A stretch of DNA of 64,000 nucleotides from Thermococcus guaymasensis DSM 11113 (GCF_000816105.1 NZ_CP007140.1:1856915-1920914), one strand, 5' to 3'; counted from the first letter of the stretch, positions 24,694 through 34,832 are shown. Notes: a model not told the origin generated them from the sequence alone. Numbers and translations are program-made.

Positions 24694-25338
24694 TCACTTA
24701 ACGCTAAGAAGAGGGGCTATCTCTTTATCAACTGGGACGGAGTGATCACCTAAAAGGGCTATTAGATCCGAGGGTGCACGTATCATGGACAACCCAAGGC
24801 GGTAGTGGCCACGGTACGACTTGACTCTGGCCACGATGAGGTAGTCGAACAGTTCTGGGGGTTCAAAATACCGCCTAAACTCACCGAAGAGATCAAGCTC
24901 GTTGAGTACAAGAGGGGTGTGGGAAAGAACGAGGGTCAAGTCTCTTTCGGTGGCCCGGTCAAGCATGTCTATTACATCAGATCCGCTTTTGCCGTGAAGA
25001 AGAGGAAATCCAGAAACTACCAGGGCTGAACCCGGCTCAATGACATCTAGAGCCTCTACAACATCCTGCAGGCGGTAGGTTCTGGCAAAATAAAAGTTTT
25101 CCATGCTGGCCCCAATCCTGGAAACTGAGGAGGGAGAAAAACCGCCGCTGACCTGAACGTGGTACACCTTTCCGTTTTCAAGGAGGGCCCGTTCAAGGTA
25201 CGAGAGAAGAAAGACTTCAGATAGTTCATCAGAAAAGAGAAGAGCCAGCGAACTACCTTCCTTTATTCCAAACGGGAAACTCTCAAAGGGCTTTACCTCT
25301 GCAGTCTCCTCGGGGGCTTCAAAGATCAACGCCATCAT
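24694..25338 (-). CDS. RecA-fold-like protein lacking Walker A
   Basis: A 214-residue protein. The segment FPFGIKEGSSLALLFSDELS occupies the place of the P-loop in RadA/KaiC-like proteins but lacks GKT. SALVVSGFPLLHG resembles the Walker B strand, and LTLVLSHTPLVLN a later strand. It may be a degenerate RecA-superfamily protein that no longer hydrolyses ATP; this is inference. TATA TATAAATATGG lies about 15-25 nt before the ATG, suggesting a leaderless message. An in-frame second ATG (25335) is possible. Its 3' end faces the surface-protein gene with a 46-bp gap. Confidence 0.6.
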   Translation of the reverse strand: MMALIFEAPEETAEVKPFESFPFGIKEGSSLALLFSDELSEVFLLSYLERALLENGKVYHVQVSGGFSPSSVSRIGASMENFYFARTYRLQDVVEALDVIEPGSALVVSGFPLLHGKSGSDVIDMLDRATERDLTLVLSHTPLVLNELDLFGEFRRYFEPPELFDYLIVARVKSYRGHYRLGLSMIRAPSDLIALLGDHSVPVDKEIAPLLSVK

Positions 25339-25423
25339 TTAATACACGGCAAGGCCATATTTATACCTTGCGTTTCATGAGGCGAGAACAAAAAAGACTC
25401 TTTAAAGCGCAAAAGGGACAGCA

Positions 25424-26575
25424 CTAACAACCTTTGCCGTTCCCCATACTTTTGAGTACCGCTTCGAAGGGTGCGTTGGTCTTTATTGATGTGGGTGAAA
25501 AGTGCGTCCTCGTTGCGGAAAAGCCGAGCGAGCGGAGAGTTTCTATAGCCTTTGAGACCTTAACGACTTCAAGGCCGTTCTTTCGTGCCAGTGCGTGGGT
25601 ATCGTAATGGAACGGGACGTCAAGCTCTTCATGGAGTAAGGACAGGAACTGAAGGGTCTTTTTGTGGGCTATCGAGTCAGGTTCTGCTTTGGCCAGCTTC
25701 ACGAGCTCTTCTACGAATTTTTCGTCCTTGAGGGACCCCAGCCACATCGGGCCGTAAGCTCCCTGTTCTTCAGGAAGAAAGCCAGTCTCATACCGGAATT
25801 TTCCGTTCTTCTCCTGCCAGAGGTATCCAAGCATCTCGACGCTCTCATCGGCTTTTTTTGCCCCGCTCTTCAGCCCCAAGAAGGCCCTGAAATAGTGGTC
25901 GCGGTAATATGCAAGCAGAACATCAACGCCGAGGTCGTACTTTGCCGCGTACCTTACCACAGTCCCTATGAGAATCCGGAGGCCCGCTTCGTGGCACAGC
26001 TCGCCGCGGATTGGCTCAGCAAGGTATTTCCTCAGGCAGGCTTTCCGGTAGGCGCCGCAGAGGACACCCGTGTCGGTTGCCGTCACGCCAAGGAAGCCCC
26101 TCCGTTTTACGGATCGGAGGGCAGAGTCAAGGAACTCCACCGGGGATCCAAAGGGGTCTAGATCAATGAAATCAAAGTACCTGAACTTTTCAGCCATGAG
26201 CTTATTTGCATCACCAAGGTTGACGACGAGTCTTTTGCCATTTGGGAGTTTCACCTCTGCCCTACCACCTTCCGGAACGGATTCCACACCGAAGTTCAGC
26301 CCCACGTTTTTCAGGATAAGATTGAATGCCCCCTCATTGATGTCGTTCATCCAGACTTCCTCGGCGGGTGTTTCAAGGGAATACCTGAGACCCCGTATTC
26401 CAGTTGCAGAGAGGGCATCAAGGACGCGCTTCGGAGAAATGGCCTTTACCGCCAGAACGCTCAGATCCCTGTTAAGGGCCATCACAGGGTTGTAAAAAAC
26501 GGGGGCATCATATATTCTCTCGGCTTTGGGAACCAGGATCCTCGCGAGCCCTTCTTTAATCTCCACCAGCTCCAT
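25424..26575 (-). CDS. trm1: tRNA (guanine26-N2)-dimethyltransferase Trm1
   Basis: A 383-residue SAM-dependent methyltransferase that makes N2,N2-dimethylguanosine at tRNA position 26. Visible motifs are [15 protein letters not shown] (SAM motif I), [11 protein letters not shown] (motif II), [11 protein letters not shown] (catalytic D-P-F/Y-G-like motif) and [11 protein letters not shown]. Length agrees with Pyrococcus Trm1. ATG 26575 begins the conserved domain; the open frame to 26740 is an extension through the end of the L35Ae gene. A TATA-like CTTTAAATCC at 26604-26613, overlapping the L35Ae stop, gives it a promoter of its own. Confidence 0.93.
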   Translation of the reverse strand: MELVEIKEGLARILVPKAERIYDAPVFYNPVMALNRDLSVLAVKAISPKRVLDALSATGIRGLRYSLETPAEEVWMNDINEGAFNLILKNVGLNFGVESVPEGGRAEVKLPNGKRLVVNLGDANKLMAEKFRYFDFIDLDPFGSPVEFLDSALRSVKRRGFLGVTATDTGVLCGAYRKACLRKYLAEPIRGELCHEAGLRILIGTVVRYAAKYDLGVDVLLAYYRDHYFRAFLGLKSGAKKADESVEMLGYLWQEKNGKFRYETGFLPEEQGAYGPMWLGSLKDEKFVEELVKLAKAEPDSIAHKKTLQFLSLLHEELDVPFHYDTHALARKNGLEVVKVSKAIETLRSLGFSATRTHFSPTSIKTNAPFEAVLKSMGNGKGC

Positions 26576-26607
26576 TCTCTCACCGAGAAAGGAAAGGAAG
26601 AAGGGAT

Positions 26608-26871
26608 TTAAAGGATTTCGACGTAGTCGCCAAGGGCCTGCCCCGGGAGCCCTGGCTTGAAGTAGGCCTTTACTTCTCCTTTGTTTCCATGAGTTCTGAG
26701 AATCTTCCCGAACATTTTCCTGCCGGTTGGAGTCCTCCACATGACCTTCCTGCCGATAAGGGCGCTCGCACCTGCCCTGTCGTTCACGCCAATGGGCTTA
26801 AGAATCATGTGGTGGTTGTATCTGTGCTCATGGGAACCTGCGTAGGCGAGGATCAGGGCCTTCCGCCTCAT
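26608..26871 (-). CDS. rpl35ae: Ribosomal protein L35Ae
   Basis: An 87-residue ribosomal protein. The N-terminus [20 protein letters not shown], the centre [18 protein letters not shown] and the end [14 protein letters not shown] match archaeal L35Ae, a large-subunit protein. The ATG at 26871 is chosen by homology; the reading frame extends to 26994 without support. A TATA-like TTTTAAAAATCC lies at about 26902-26914 on the minus strand. Trm1 follows after 32 nt. Confidence 0.92.
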   Translation of the reverse strand: MRRKALILAYAGSHEHRYNHHMILKPIGVNDRAGASALIGRKVMWRTPTGRKMFGKILRTHGNKGEVKAYFKPGLPGQALGDYVEIL

Positions 26872-26993
26872 GACCCTCACCCGAATTGAATAATGAAGCG
26901 GATTTTTAAAAGTTGCTTTCTCTGTTGAAGCACTTGACCGGAACCATAAGCGACATGCTAATATAGGTTCTTCACAAAGTTCCTTTGATCCCA

Positions 26994-27566
26994 ATGCTCG
27001 GCTTCCTAAGGAGGAGGAAACTTAGGCGGCTCAGGCACAACATGGACGAAATCCTGATCATGCACATAGGGGATACGCCGGAGAGCGTTTATCGGTTTCT
27101 CGAAAGACTCATCGATGAACTTCAGCCAGATGTCATAATCCATACAGGTGACTTGGTTGACAACGTCAAACTTGAAAGAAGGCCCGAATTAAAGCCCGCC
27201 TACGAAGCGGGGCTTAGAAAACTCGCGCGGATACTCAAAGGCTCCGGGGCAAAGCTCTACATCGTGCCGGGCAACGAGGACTGTAAGAAACTCCTCCAAG
27301 AATTCTTTGGAGATAATGTAGTTGAACCGGGAAGCATCGTCGAGATCGAGGGGAAAACTTTCGCCCTCGGCCACTCATGGAGAGACGTTGCCAACAAGGA
27401 AGCGGACTTCAAGCTCTACGGCCACAACTTCAAGGTCATCCCGAGTGGTTTAAACGCTGTCCTTGGTATCAACTTCATTTTTCTGCCGAGCGGCAGGACC
27501 GTTAGGGTGGATTATCCCGTTGGGACCGACACCGCCCGTGGTTACAGGCTTTGGAGGGGTTTGTGA
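26994..27566 (+). CDS. Calcineurin-like metallophosphoesterase
   Basis: A 190-residue protein with [28 protein letters not shown] and late His motifs LGHSW and LYGHN, the set of metal ligands of small metallophosphoesterases (MJ0936/YfcE-like). In the first motif the usual DxH is replaced by HIGD, so one ligand differs. It probably hydrolyses phosphodiesters; the substrate is unknown. ATG 26994 is preceded by TATA-like TAATATAGG about 30 nt upstream. The stop overlaps the next start (TGATG). Confidence 0.85.
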   Translation: MLGFLRRRKLRRLRHNMDEILIMHIGDTPESVYRFLERLIDELQPDVIIHTGDLVDNVKLERRPELKPAYEAGLRKLARILKGSGAKLYIVPGNEDCKKLLQEFFGDNVVEPGSIVEIEGKTFALGHSWRDVANKEADFKLYGHNFKVIPSGLNAVLGINFIFLPSGRTVRVDYPVGTDTARGYRLWRGL

Positions 27567-28549
27567 TGAGGTTACTCCGCTTTGGACCCTCGATTATCTT
27601 CCTCAGAACCTCCCACAAGAGCGCGGTGGAATCCGCTATAAGTGAGCTTTTCGGCGTTGAATACATTCCTACAGACGTTGCTATAAAGAAAAGCAGGGAG
27701 TTTGAGACAGTGCTTTTCGTGACGGATCAGTGGAAAAAAGAAACGATCCCACCTAAGAGCGCGTTTCTCGTGAAGTACCATGCGCCCGCTGTTCTGAGTA
27801 ATTTAATAAACGCCAACCTGCCTATTGAGAAAGTCCACGTTGAGAGCTCGATAATATTCCTGAGGATTCCGGAGAACGTCGAAGAGGGCCTCAAGCTGAT
27901 AGCGGAGAAGTACGGGGGAGAAGTTATGGACATAAGGACCGCCCTTGACGAGGGGGAGGTTATGGACACGATAATTGGAGTTACAAGAAAAAAGCTGAGC
28001 TCACCAATTGGTCCGGAGGACGTTGAAGGGGCTGTCCTCGTAAGGCGGGACTTTCTGAGCGTTTACAGGGAACTGCAGATGGACACTCCTCTCTTGCTTC
28101 TCAAGATTCTGCCCGAATGGAACGAGATAACAATTAAAATCTACGACACGGCGAAGCGCTACGAAGAGAACATCGAAAGGCTCATGCTCGTTATTGAGAA
28201 CCTCGACCTCGGCTTTGTCGTTGGAGAAGGCTGGGACTGGGACTACCCAAGGCCATTTATGCGCGTTCCCGTGTACAAGCTCAAGCTCCTGACGTGGGAA
28301 GACCCCCTCCGCGTGAAGTTCCTGCTAAAAGGGCTTGAATACAAGGGTTACAGGAGGTTCTGCGACATAGACGTATTCGTCGAAGGGAAAAAGATAGACT
28401 GGGTGAAGCTCGGAAAGTACGACTCAAAGTTCGAGCTTGCAAAGGCCGCAAGAGAAGAGCTCGAAAGTCTGCTCAGTAAGGAAGTCAGAGAAAGACTTCA
28501 CGAGATAGAGGAGAGACTCCTTGCAGAGGAGGATTCTAAAGCTTCCTGA
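27566..28549 (+). CDS. Hypothetical protein coupled to the phosphoesterase
   Basis: A 327-residue soluble protein starting at ATG 27566 in a TGATG overlap. It has alternating alpha/beta N-terminal parts (FGPSIIFLRTSHKSAVESAI), a central ILPEWNEITIKIYDTAKRYE, an aromatic stretch EGWDWDYPRPF near residue 220 and a charged helical C-terminus. I do not recognise the family. Co-translation with the phosphoesterase suggests a shared pathway. Its 3' end overlaps the convergent NSUN gene by 14 bp. Confidence 0.65.
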   Translation: MRLLRFGPSIIFLRTSHKSAVESAISELFGVEYIPTDVAIKKSREFETVLFVTDQWKKETIPPKSAFLVKYHAPAVLSNLINANLPIEKVHVESSIIFLRIPENVEEGLKLIAEKYGGEVMDIRTALDEGEVMDTIIGVTRKKLSSPIGPEDVEGAVLVRRDFLSVYRELQMDTPLLLLKILPEWNEITIKIYDTAKRYEENIERLMLVIENLDLGFVVGEGWDWDYPRPFMRVPVYKLKLLTWEDPLRVKFLLKGLEYKGYRRFCDIDVFVEGKKIDWVKLGKYDSKFELAKAAREELESLLSKEVRERLHEIEERLLAEEDSKAS

Positions 28550-29465
28550 GCTTCGCAACAAAGAAACCGCTCGTCCCGTGTTTGTCAGGATAGAAGCGCC
28601 TCGCCTTCTTTATTTCCTCGCTCAGCTCGATTCCAAATGGCTTCGTCAGCGCGGGCTCACCGTAGCGGAGCGGGAGGAGCTCAACGTCGAAGTTGTCCAG
28701 AACCCACTGAATTACGAACTCATTCTCCTCAGGCTCAAGGGAACAGGTAGAGTAGACGAGGATTCCCCCATTCTTGAGGACGCTTAAGCCCTTTTCAAGG
28801 AGCTGCATCTGGAGGCCCTGACAGAACTTTATGTCGTCCATCGTCCTGTTTGCCTTCCTCTCAGGGTTCTTGTGGATCGTGCCGGAGCCTGTACACGGAG
28901 CGTCGAGGAGAATTTTGTCGAACTCGACCCCGAGCTCGTCTATGTAGAGCGACGACTTGTGGAAGAGGATAGTATTTGTGACGCCGAGGCGCGAGAGGTT
29001 GAGCCTGGTCTCCTTCAGCCTGTCCTCCCCCACATCAAAGGCGTAGATTATCCCTTCGTTCTCCATAAGCTGGGCTAAGTAAGAGGTTTTTCCGCCGGGC
29101 GCAGCCGCCATGTCCGCAACGACTTCACCGGGCTTCGGATCGAGCGCCACGGGGGGATACATCGAGCTGGCCTCCTGGATGTAGAGGAGGCCGCTGAGGT
29201 ATTCAGGCGTGGAAGTGATTGAGAACGGCTCGCGCGTGAGGCAGAAACCCTCTCTCGCCCAGGGGACTCTCCTGAACTGGAAGCCCTTCTTGTTGAGGAG
29301 CTTCGTGAGCCTGGGTATTTCTATCCTGAGGGTGTTTACGCGGAAGCACCTCGGCAGGGGCTTTTCCATCGCCTCGGCTATGCTTAAGGCCCTCTCACCC
29401 CACAGTTCGTAATAGCGCTCCGCGAATGTCTTGGAGTAGCCAAGGGAAAACAACTTTTCGAGCAT
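28536..29465 (-). CDS. RNA cytosine-5 methyltransferase (NSUN/NOL1-NOP2-Sun family)
   Basis: A 309-residue enzyme. It has the N-terminal FRVNTLR segment, SAM motif I DMAAAPGGKTSYLAQ, motif IV LLDAPCTGSGTIH with the release Cys, and motif VI VYSTCSLEPEENE with the nucleophile Cys. It methylates cytosine in tRNA or rRNA; the target is not decidable here. TATA CTTTTAAACC at 29485-29494 sits about 25 nt before the ATG, a leaderless arrangement. Confidence 0.92.
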   Translation of the reverse strand: MLEKLFSLGYSKTFAERYYELWGERALSIAEAMEKPLPRCFRVNTLRIEIPRLTKLLNKKGFQFRRVPWAREGFCLTREPFSITSTPEYLSGLLYIQEASSMYPPVALDPKPGEVVADMAAAPGGKTSYLAQLMENEGIIYAFDVGEDRLKETRLNLSRLGVTNTILFHKSSLYIDELGVEFDKILLDAPCTGSGTIHKNPERKANRTMDDIKFCQGLQMQLLEKGLSVLKNGGILVYSTCSLEPEENEFVIQWVLDNFDVELLPLRYGEPALTKPFGIELSEEIKKARRFYPDKHGTSGFFVAKLRKL

Positions 29466-29502
29466 GAGGAAAGGTTTGAACAGGGGTTTAAAAGGTTCCC
29501 GT

Positions 29503-29558
29503 CGCTAGTAGGACAATTGCCCTTTCGGCAGCGGTTGTTTACTCACCCGGGACTAGCG
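29503..29558 (+). ncRNA. Possible structured RNA or inverted-repeat element
   Basis: In the 251-bp gap between NSUN and the M23-like gene, CGCTAGT (29503-29509) pairs with ACTAGCG (29552-29558). Within it ACAATTGCC pairs with GGCAG, bulge CGG, and TTGT around a CTTTC loop. A palindromic TATA TTTAAAA at 29487-29493 lies just upstream but would start transcription slightly inside the outer arm. It has no C/D or H/ACA boxes. The strand is not certain. The rest of the gap holds only the M23 gene's promoter. Confidence 0.25.
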
Positions 29559-29716
29559 TTTTCAGGTGTCGGCAATGATATTACTCGCGAGTTTCTTGAT
29601 GGCCTTGAGAGGAATCCTATAATTCAGCAAGGGATTTATATCCCAATAACACCCGGCATAAGGGCTAAAGAATTGGGGCACATAAAAGAAGTTGAGAGCT
29701 AATAGGGGTGAAATGA

Positions 29717-30505
29717 ATGAAAATAGGCAGGATAAACGACCTGTGGCTGGAAATTCCAGACGTTAGATACTCTTTCTTTGATACCCCATATACCCCCCAC
29801 AAGCTTGGAACGGCCGTTGATGTATATTTCGAAGAGAAAGCGCTATTTCCGTTTGAAGAAGGGAAACTTGTTGAGATAAGGAGAATAAGAACCCCCAGAC
29901 ATATCCCGGTTGGCGATGACTATCTTTTAATCTTCGAGGTTGGAGACCTCTGCTTGAAGGTTCTCCACGTGGAGCCAGGGCTTAAAGTAGGAGAAAAAGT
30001 CTTCCTTGGCGATGAAATTGGAAGCCTGAGGCTCTCAGGGTTTTTCTCTCCGTGGAGTGAGAGACATGCCCACTTTGAGGTTAGAAAATGTGAAGATCGG
30101 TACCGAGCGAGGGGCGGATTGACGATCTTCCCTGAAGTTAAGCCCCTCACTCCCATTGCTAAAGGAAAGGAGTTTGAAGTCGTCGAAAAAACGCCCACCT
30201 ACCTTTGGCTCAGGCCCCTCAAAACTAGGGGCAGAGGCATGACCCCGTTCGGGAACATTGAAGGGGGCTTACCCTACTACAAATACGGGGCCATATTCAA
30301 CGGAAAAGAAGCGGAGCTCTTTGGAAAACCATTGGAGGCAACTGAAGTCCTTCCCAATGGAGTCGGGATTTTCACGGCAAATTTTGAGGTTTTTGCCAGC
30401 GAGCAAAAAGTTAGGGGTGTGGGAGTTTACTGCAATGAAGGCAGGGTCAAGCTTATTGGCGGAGATCTCGAAGTTGGAGAAGTCATTGAGATCGAGATTG
30501 TTTGA
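29717..30505 (+). CDS. M23 peptidase-like (LytM-fold) protein
   Basis: A 262-residue protein. Residues 20-125 resemble the M23/LytM fold: HKLGTAVDVYFEEKALFPFE followed by GKLVEIRRI, GLKVGEKVFLGDEIG and the HxH-like HAHFEVR. Cysteine-containing and beta segments follow (130-262). No signal peptide is visible, so it seems cytosolic, and Thermococci lack murein, so a peptidoglycan role is excluded. The first ligand spacing (HX6D) is wider than in classic M23 (HX3D), so catalysis is uncertain. TATA ATTTATAT lies at about 29634-29641, with ribosome site GGGGTGA. Confidence 0.6.
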   Translation: MKIGRINDLWLEIPDVRYSFFDTPYTPHKLGTAVDVYFEEKALFPFEEGKLVEIRRIRTPRHIPVGDDYLLIFEVGDLCLKVLHVEPGLKVGEKVFLGDEIGSLRLSGFFSPWSERHAHFEVRKCEDRYRARGGLTIFPEVKPLTPIAKGKEFEVVEKTPTYLWLRPLKTRGRGMTPFGNIEGGLPYYKYGAIFNGKEAELFGKPLEATEVLPNGVGIFTANFEVFASEQKVRGVGVYCNEGRVKLIGGDLEVGEVIEIEIV

Positions 30506-30646
30506 GAGCAGTGGATGATTTCACAACCTGCTTTCACTTTCTGGAGCAGGAAATGACCATTCTACAATCCGATGGGCACCCAGACGGCATCCACGCCAAC
30601 ATTACCGAGAAACCAGAGAGAAAAGAGAGGACAAAATCGAAAGCCT

Positions 30647-32845
30647 TCACTGCTGCGGGCAGACGTCCTTCTCGGTCGGCGGGTTCGGGTCGAGGCCTTT
30701 CCTCTGCCTGATCTGCCTGATGATCTGCTGGGCAAGCTCGTTCGGGACGCGCTTGAAGCCAGCGTGCTCGGTGGTCCAGAGGGCCTTTCCGCTGGTGGCA
30801 CCACGGATGGCTCCGGCGAATCCGAACATCTCTGCAACTGGAGCCTCTCCGATGATGATCATGACCTCTCCTTCCTGCCTCATGTCGATGAGCTGACCGC
30901 GCCTCTGGTTGAGCTCCCTGCTGACGGCACCCATGTACTCATAGGGTATGTTAATGATGACCTTCTGGTAGGGCTCGTAGAGGACCGGATTGGCCTTCAT
31001 CATGGCGCAGTGGATTGCAGTCCTTATGGCCGGGTAAATCTGGGCCGGACCGCGGTGGACGTTGTCCTCGTGGATCTTGGCGTCGTGGAGTCTAACTATG
31101 ACCTTCATGACCGGCTCCTTGGCGAGCGGGCCCTCGTCCATAGCCATGTGGAAACCGTCAACGAGGAGATCCATGACCTCATTGAGGTACTGGATACCCT
31201 TGGTGTTGTCGAAGAACATGTTGCCGTTGTAGACGTCGACGATGCCCTTGGCCATCTCGTAGTCCATGCCGAGCTCGGCGAGCTTCTTGGCGACCGCCTT
31301 CGGGTCCTTCGGCCTGCCCTCGGGGATGATGCCCTCCTTGATGGCCTCGTAAATCTCGTCGGGCATCGGCTCGACGGTGATGTAGAACCTGTTGTGCTTG
31401 TTCGGGGACTTTCCTTCGACGATCGGGCTCTGCTTGGTTATGCTCTCGCGGTAGACAACGATCGGCGGGCTGACGTCAACGTCGAGCTTCCACTCGGTCT
31501 TGAGGCGGTAGAGCTTGACCTCAAGGTGGAGCTCACCCATACCGCTGAGGAGGTGCTGGCCTGTCTCCTCATCAATCTTGACGTGCAGAGTTGGATCCTC
31601 CTTGGCGAGCTGTCTAAGGGCCTCGATGAGCTTGGGCAGGTCTTTAACGTTTTTAGCTTCAATCGCGACGGTAACGACCGGCTCGCTGGCGTAGTGAAGT
31701 GCCTCAAACGGCTCAATCTGCTCAACTGAAACGGTCTCACCGGCCATAGCATCGCGCAGACCGGTGACGGCGACGATGTTGCCGGCCGGGACGGCCTCCA
31801 TGTTGATCCTCTCGGGACCCATGTAGATACCGACCTGCTGGATCCTGGCCTTCCTCTTGCTGTTGATGAGGTAAACCTCCTGGCCGGTCTTGACGGTACC
31901 GCTCCAGACACGGCCGGTGGCAACTTCTCCAGCGTGCTTGTCGAGGATTATCTTGGTGACGACCATGACCATCTTGCCCTTCGGGTCGCACTTGAGCATG
32001 GCCTGGCCGACCTCGCTGTTTATGTCTCCCTGCCAGAGGTGCGGGATCCTGTACTTCTGAGCCTCAAGGGGGTTCGGGAGGTGCCTGACGACCATATCGA
32101 GGACGACGACGTGGAGTGGGGCCTTCTTCCTGAGGGTCTTAAGGTCGCCGGCGTTGGTGAGCTCGACGATGTCCTTGAAGGTAACGCCCGTCTTCTTCAT
32201 GAACGGAACGCTGAGAGCCCAGTTGTAGTAAGCCGAACCGAAGGCGACGCTACCGTCCTCGACCTTGACGAGCCACTGGTTCTTGAACTCCTCGGGGGCG
32301 TAGCGCTTGATGAGCCTGTTGACATCGGTGATTATCTTGGCGAAGCGGTTGAGTATCTCGTTCGGGCCGAGCTTGAGCTCCTTGATGAGACGGTCAACCT
32401 TGTTGATGAAGAGAACCGGCTTGACGTACTCGCGAAGGGCCTGCCTGAGAACGGTCTCGGTCTGGGGCATGACACCCTCGACGGCGTCGACAACTATAAT
32501 CGCACCGTCGATGGCACGCATGGCCCTGGTAACGTCACCACCGAAGTCAACGTGACCCGGGGTGTCAATCAGGTTGATGAGGTAGTCCTGGCCCTCGTAG
32601 TTGTGGACCATCGAAACGTTGGCCGCGTTGATGGTGATACCTCTCGCCTGCTCCTGCTCGTCGAAATCGAGGACGAGCTGCTTTCCTGCCAACTCTTCGC
32701 TAATCATTCCGGCACCGGCGAGCAGGTTGTCGCTCAGAGTGGTCTTACCGTGGTCAATGTGAGCGGCGATACCCATGTTCCTGATTCTCTCAGGCTGGGT
32801 CATCAATTCCTTGATCTTCGCAATCATCTCTTCCCTTCTTCCCAT
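30647..32845 (-). CDS. fusA: Translation elongation factor aEF-2
   Basis: A 732-residue GTPase that drives ribosomal translocation. The G1 motif is AHIDHGKTT, with the later G-domain motifs DTPGHVDF and NKVDR. The diphthamide loop [10 protein letters not shown] and the C-terminal TSGKALW segment are present, and the length is standard. TATA CTTTATAAC at about 32892-32901 and a short leader with GGTGGTGTG precede the ATG. The T-rich stretch after the stop (about 30600-30640 on the minus strand) is a likely terminator. Confidence 0.97.
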   Translation of the reverse strand: MGRREEMIAKIKELMTQPERIRNMGIAAHIDHGKTTLSDNLLAGAGMISEELAGKQLVLDFDEQEQARGITINAANVSMVHNYEGQDYLINLIDTPGHVDFGGDVTRAMRAIDGAIIVVDAVEGVMPQTETVLRQALREYVKPVLFINKVDRLIKELKLGPNEILNRFAKIITDVNRLIKRYAPEEFKNQWLVKVEDGSVAFGSAYYNWALSVPFMKKTGVTFKDIVELTNAGDLKTLRKKAPLHVVVLDMVVRHLPNPLEAQKYRIPHLWQGDINSEVGQAMLKCDPKGKMVMVVTKIILDKHAGEVATGRVWSGTVKTGQEVYLINSKRKARIQQVGIYMGPERINMEAVPAGNIVAVTGLRDAMAGETVSVEQIEPFEALHYASEPVVTVAIEAKNVKDLPKLIEALRQLAKEDPTLHVKIDEETGQHLLSGMGELHLEVKLYRLKTEWKLDVDVSPPIVVYRESITKQSPIVEGKSPNKHNRFYITVEPMPDEIYEAIKEGIIPEGRPKDPKAVAKKLAELGMDYEMAKGIVDVYNGNMFFDNTKGIQYLNEVMDLLVDGFHMAMDEGPLAKEPVMKVIVRLHDAKIHEDNVHRGPAQIYPAIRTAIHCAMMKANPVLYEPYQKVIINIPYEYMGAVSRELNQRRGQLIDMRQEGEVMIIIGEAPVAEMFGFAGAIRGATSGKALWTTEHAGFKRVPNELAQQIIRQIRQRKGLDPNPPTEKDVCPQQ

Positions 32846-32938
32846 AACACACCACCTTCAGATGAGCTTGTCGGCTTAACTTAAAAGAGTCAGTTATAAA
32901 GCTTTTCCCCGTGCAAAGAGGCGGTGGAGAAAAAAGCC

Positions 32939-34018
32939 TTATACATTGAGAACGCGGGAAACCAGTCTCTTCACCTCCTCAGTTACGTCCCTTCTGGCGT
33001 AAACTCCCCACCTCCAGTAAGTGCCCCTCAGTTCAAACAGAGAGCGCACAAGGGGAGAAACTTCACTGAGTCTCTTGAGTTCTCCGTTAACGAACACAAA
33101 TGCGTTTCTCTCCTCAAAACTCGGCTCCGGCGGGTAATCTACAAGGGTCAGGTAGCCGAACTCAGCCTCAAGTTCCCTCTTCAGCTCTTCAAGGAGTCTT
33201 TCATCAATGGGCTCGCTGCTCCAAAGGACACGCTTGTAAAGCTTCCTAGAGTCTATCGCCTCAATTAGCTCCCTGACTTCGGCATTCTCACTGACCCTGA
33301 GCCTCGCAAGGAGGTCGATTTCGTCCATGGTTCGTATTTCCTCCAGAGGAATCCCTTCGATCTTGACGGCCTCAACGAGCATCGCACCCGCTATCCTTGA
33401 GACATGGTGGAGGTAGACGGTGGGGTACATCATGCTCCTCGCCAAGAGAAGGTTTTGGGCCGCCATGATGCCCTTCTCCAGTACTACAAGCCTCTCCCCA
33501 TCCCAGTGGAGGTTCCTTATCAGCCTGTCGAGATCAACGAGGCCGTAAGCAACGCCAGTGTAGTAGGCGTCCCTAACTAGGTAGTCCATCCTGTCCGCGT
33601 CGATGTCCCCGCTCACGACTGGATGCTTAAGAAAGCGCAGGAACTCCCTGAGTGAATAGGCCTCCCCAATGACCTCCCCGATTTCACCCTCCCTCAGAAT
33701 TAGTCTCGTGTTCTCCTCGTGGCGCGGGTAAAGTCCCTCAAGAGTGTGGGAGAACGGATAATGCCCGATGTCGTGGAGAAGGGCCGCATAGACAACTGCA
33801 TCATCTAAGTCGGGATTACGCTCTTTTATTTTCCTGGCAATGTAAAAAGTTCCGAGTGAGTGCTCGAATCGAGTATGACGGGCAGTAGGATAGGCGAGAA
33901 ACACAAAACCGAGCTGGGTTATTCTTCTCAACCTCTGGAACTCTGGGGTATCAATTAACCTTACCGCAAAGTCATCGAGCTCTATCGTTCCGTGAACGGG
34001 GCCATAGATGAGCTTCAT
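32939..34018 (-). CDS. HD-domain phosphohydrolase (COG1078)
   Basis: A 359-residue HD-superfamily protein. The N-terminus MKLIYGPVHGTIELDDFAV is family-typical. The metal site is built from RHTRFEHSLG, LLHDIGHYPFSH and DADRMDYLVRD. Relatives act as dNTP triphosphohydrolases or nucleotidases. ATG 34018 follows GGTGGTTAAG. It is transcribed from its own position downstream of the ABC operon, with a 58-bp gap. Confidence 0.88.
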   Translation of the reverse strand: MKLIYGPVHGTIELDDFAVRLIDTPEFQRLRRITQLGFVFLAYPTARHTRFEHSLGTFYIARKIKERNPDLDDAVVYAALLHDIGHYPFSHTLEGLYPRHEENTRLILREGEIGEVIGEAYSLREFLRFLKHPVVSGDIDADRMDYLVRDAYYTGVAYGLVDLDRLIRNLHWDGERLVVLEKGIMAAQNLLLARSMMYPTVYLHHVSRIAGAMLVEAVKIEGIPLEEIRTMDEIDLLARLRVSENAEVRELIEAIDSRKLYKRVLWSSEPIDERLLEELKRELEAEFGYLTLVDYPPEPSFEERNAFVFVNGELKRLSEVSPLVRSLFELRGTYWRWGVYARRDVTEEVKRLVSRVLNV

Positions 34019-34076
34019 CTTAACCACCATTGAAGGCAGGACAAGAGAAAAATTAATAAACCTAATCATTCCAAGT

Positions 34077-34832
34077 TCAACCGCTGGCAGGGTTTTGACC
34101 CTCCTGCCCGGTGGGAGAGGGGTCCTCCTGGGCCCCTTTCCCCTTTGAACGTCTGATTTTGGGTTTGAACAGCCTCTCGACTTCTTCTTGGACGTCTTCT
34201 GCTTTCCCGCTCAGAACGAGCTTCCCGTTCCCTATGACGACCACCCAGTCCACCAGGGGAAGGAACGGTTCCCAGATGTGGCTGATCACAACGAAGTTCG
34301 TTTTGCCCTTCATTTCATCGATTATTTCAATGACCCTTTCCATGCTGTCAAAGTCTATGTTGGCGAGCGGCTCATCGAGGAATATAAGCTCCGGCTTCCC
34401 TATGAACGCCTGCGCGAGGCTCAGCCTCTTGAGCATTCCAGAGGAGTATCCGCTTATGCGCTTGTCAATAAACGGCTTTACCTCAAAGAGCTCCGCGACC
34501 CTCTCTACCTCCTCCTCGCCGTACCCCCTGCTCTCGGCAAAGAGGTTCAGCCACTCCCTTCCAGTTACGAACTGGGGGAAGGCCGGCGGGTCGTAGGCGA
34601 CGCCGAAGCGGGTTTTAACCTTCCAGTTGTTCCAGGGGGTCTCACCGAACACCTTTATTTCCCCGGAGGTCGGGCGGTAAACGCCGGTGGCGAGCTTGAG
34701 GAACGTGCTCTTTCCGCCGCCGTTGGGGCCAAGGATGAGCGTCATCCCCTCTGGGATTTTAACCGTGATCCCATCAAGTGCACGGATGCTCCCAAAAATC
34801 TTTTTGAGGTTGTTGGCCTCAATTACCGTCAC
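34077..34832 (-). CDS. ABC transporter ATP-binding protein
   Basis: A 251-residue nucleotide-binding domain with Walker A GPNGGGKST, signature YSSGMLKRL (a variant of LSGGQ), Walker B LIFLDEP and switch His VISH. The C-terminal 30 residues are a charged Pro/Gly-rich tail (ending GQEGQNPASG) unlike typical ABC domains. GTG 34832 makes a GTGA overlap with the upstream stop and has GGAGGTGG ahead; GTG 34841 is an alternative. It is the last gene of the operon that begins with the surface proteins. Confidence 0.9.
   Translation of the reverse strand: MTVIEANNLKKIFGSIRALDGITVKIPEGMTLILGPNGGGKSTFLKLATGVYRPTSGEIKVFGETPWNNWKVKTRFGVAYDPPAFPQFVTGREWLNLFAESRGYGEEEVERVAELFEVKPFIDKRISGYSSGMLKRLSLAQAFIGKPELIFLDEPLANIDFDSMERVIEIIDEMKGKTNFVVISHIWEPFLPLVDWVVVIGNGKLVLSGKAEDVQEEVERLFKPKIRRSKGKGAQEDPSPTGQEGQNPASG

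Noticed and set aside
24338..24697. Val-rich minus-strand ORF
   Set aside because: It is the antisense reading of the Thr-codon stalk of the surface protein.
29517..29702. 61-codon ORF before the M23-like gene
   Set aside because: It begins with TTG without a ribosome site, runs through a hairpin and through the TATA box of the next gene, and matches no family I know.
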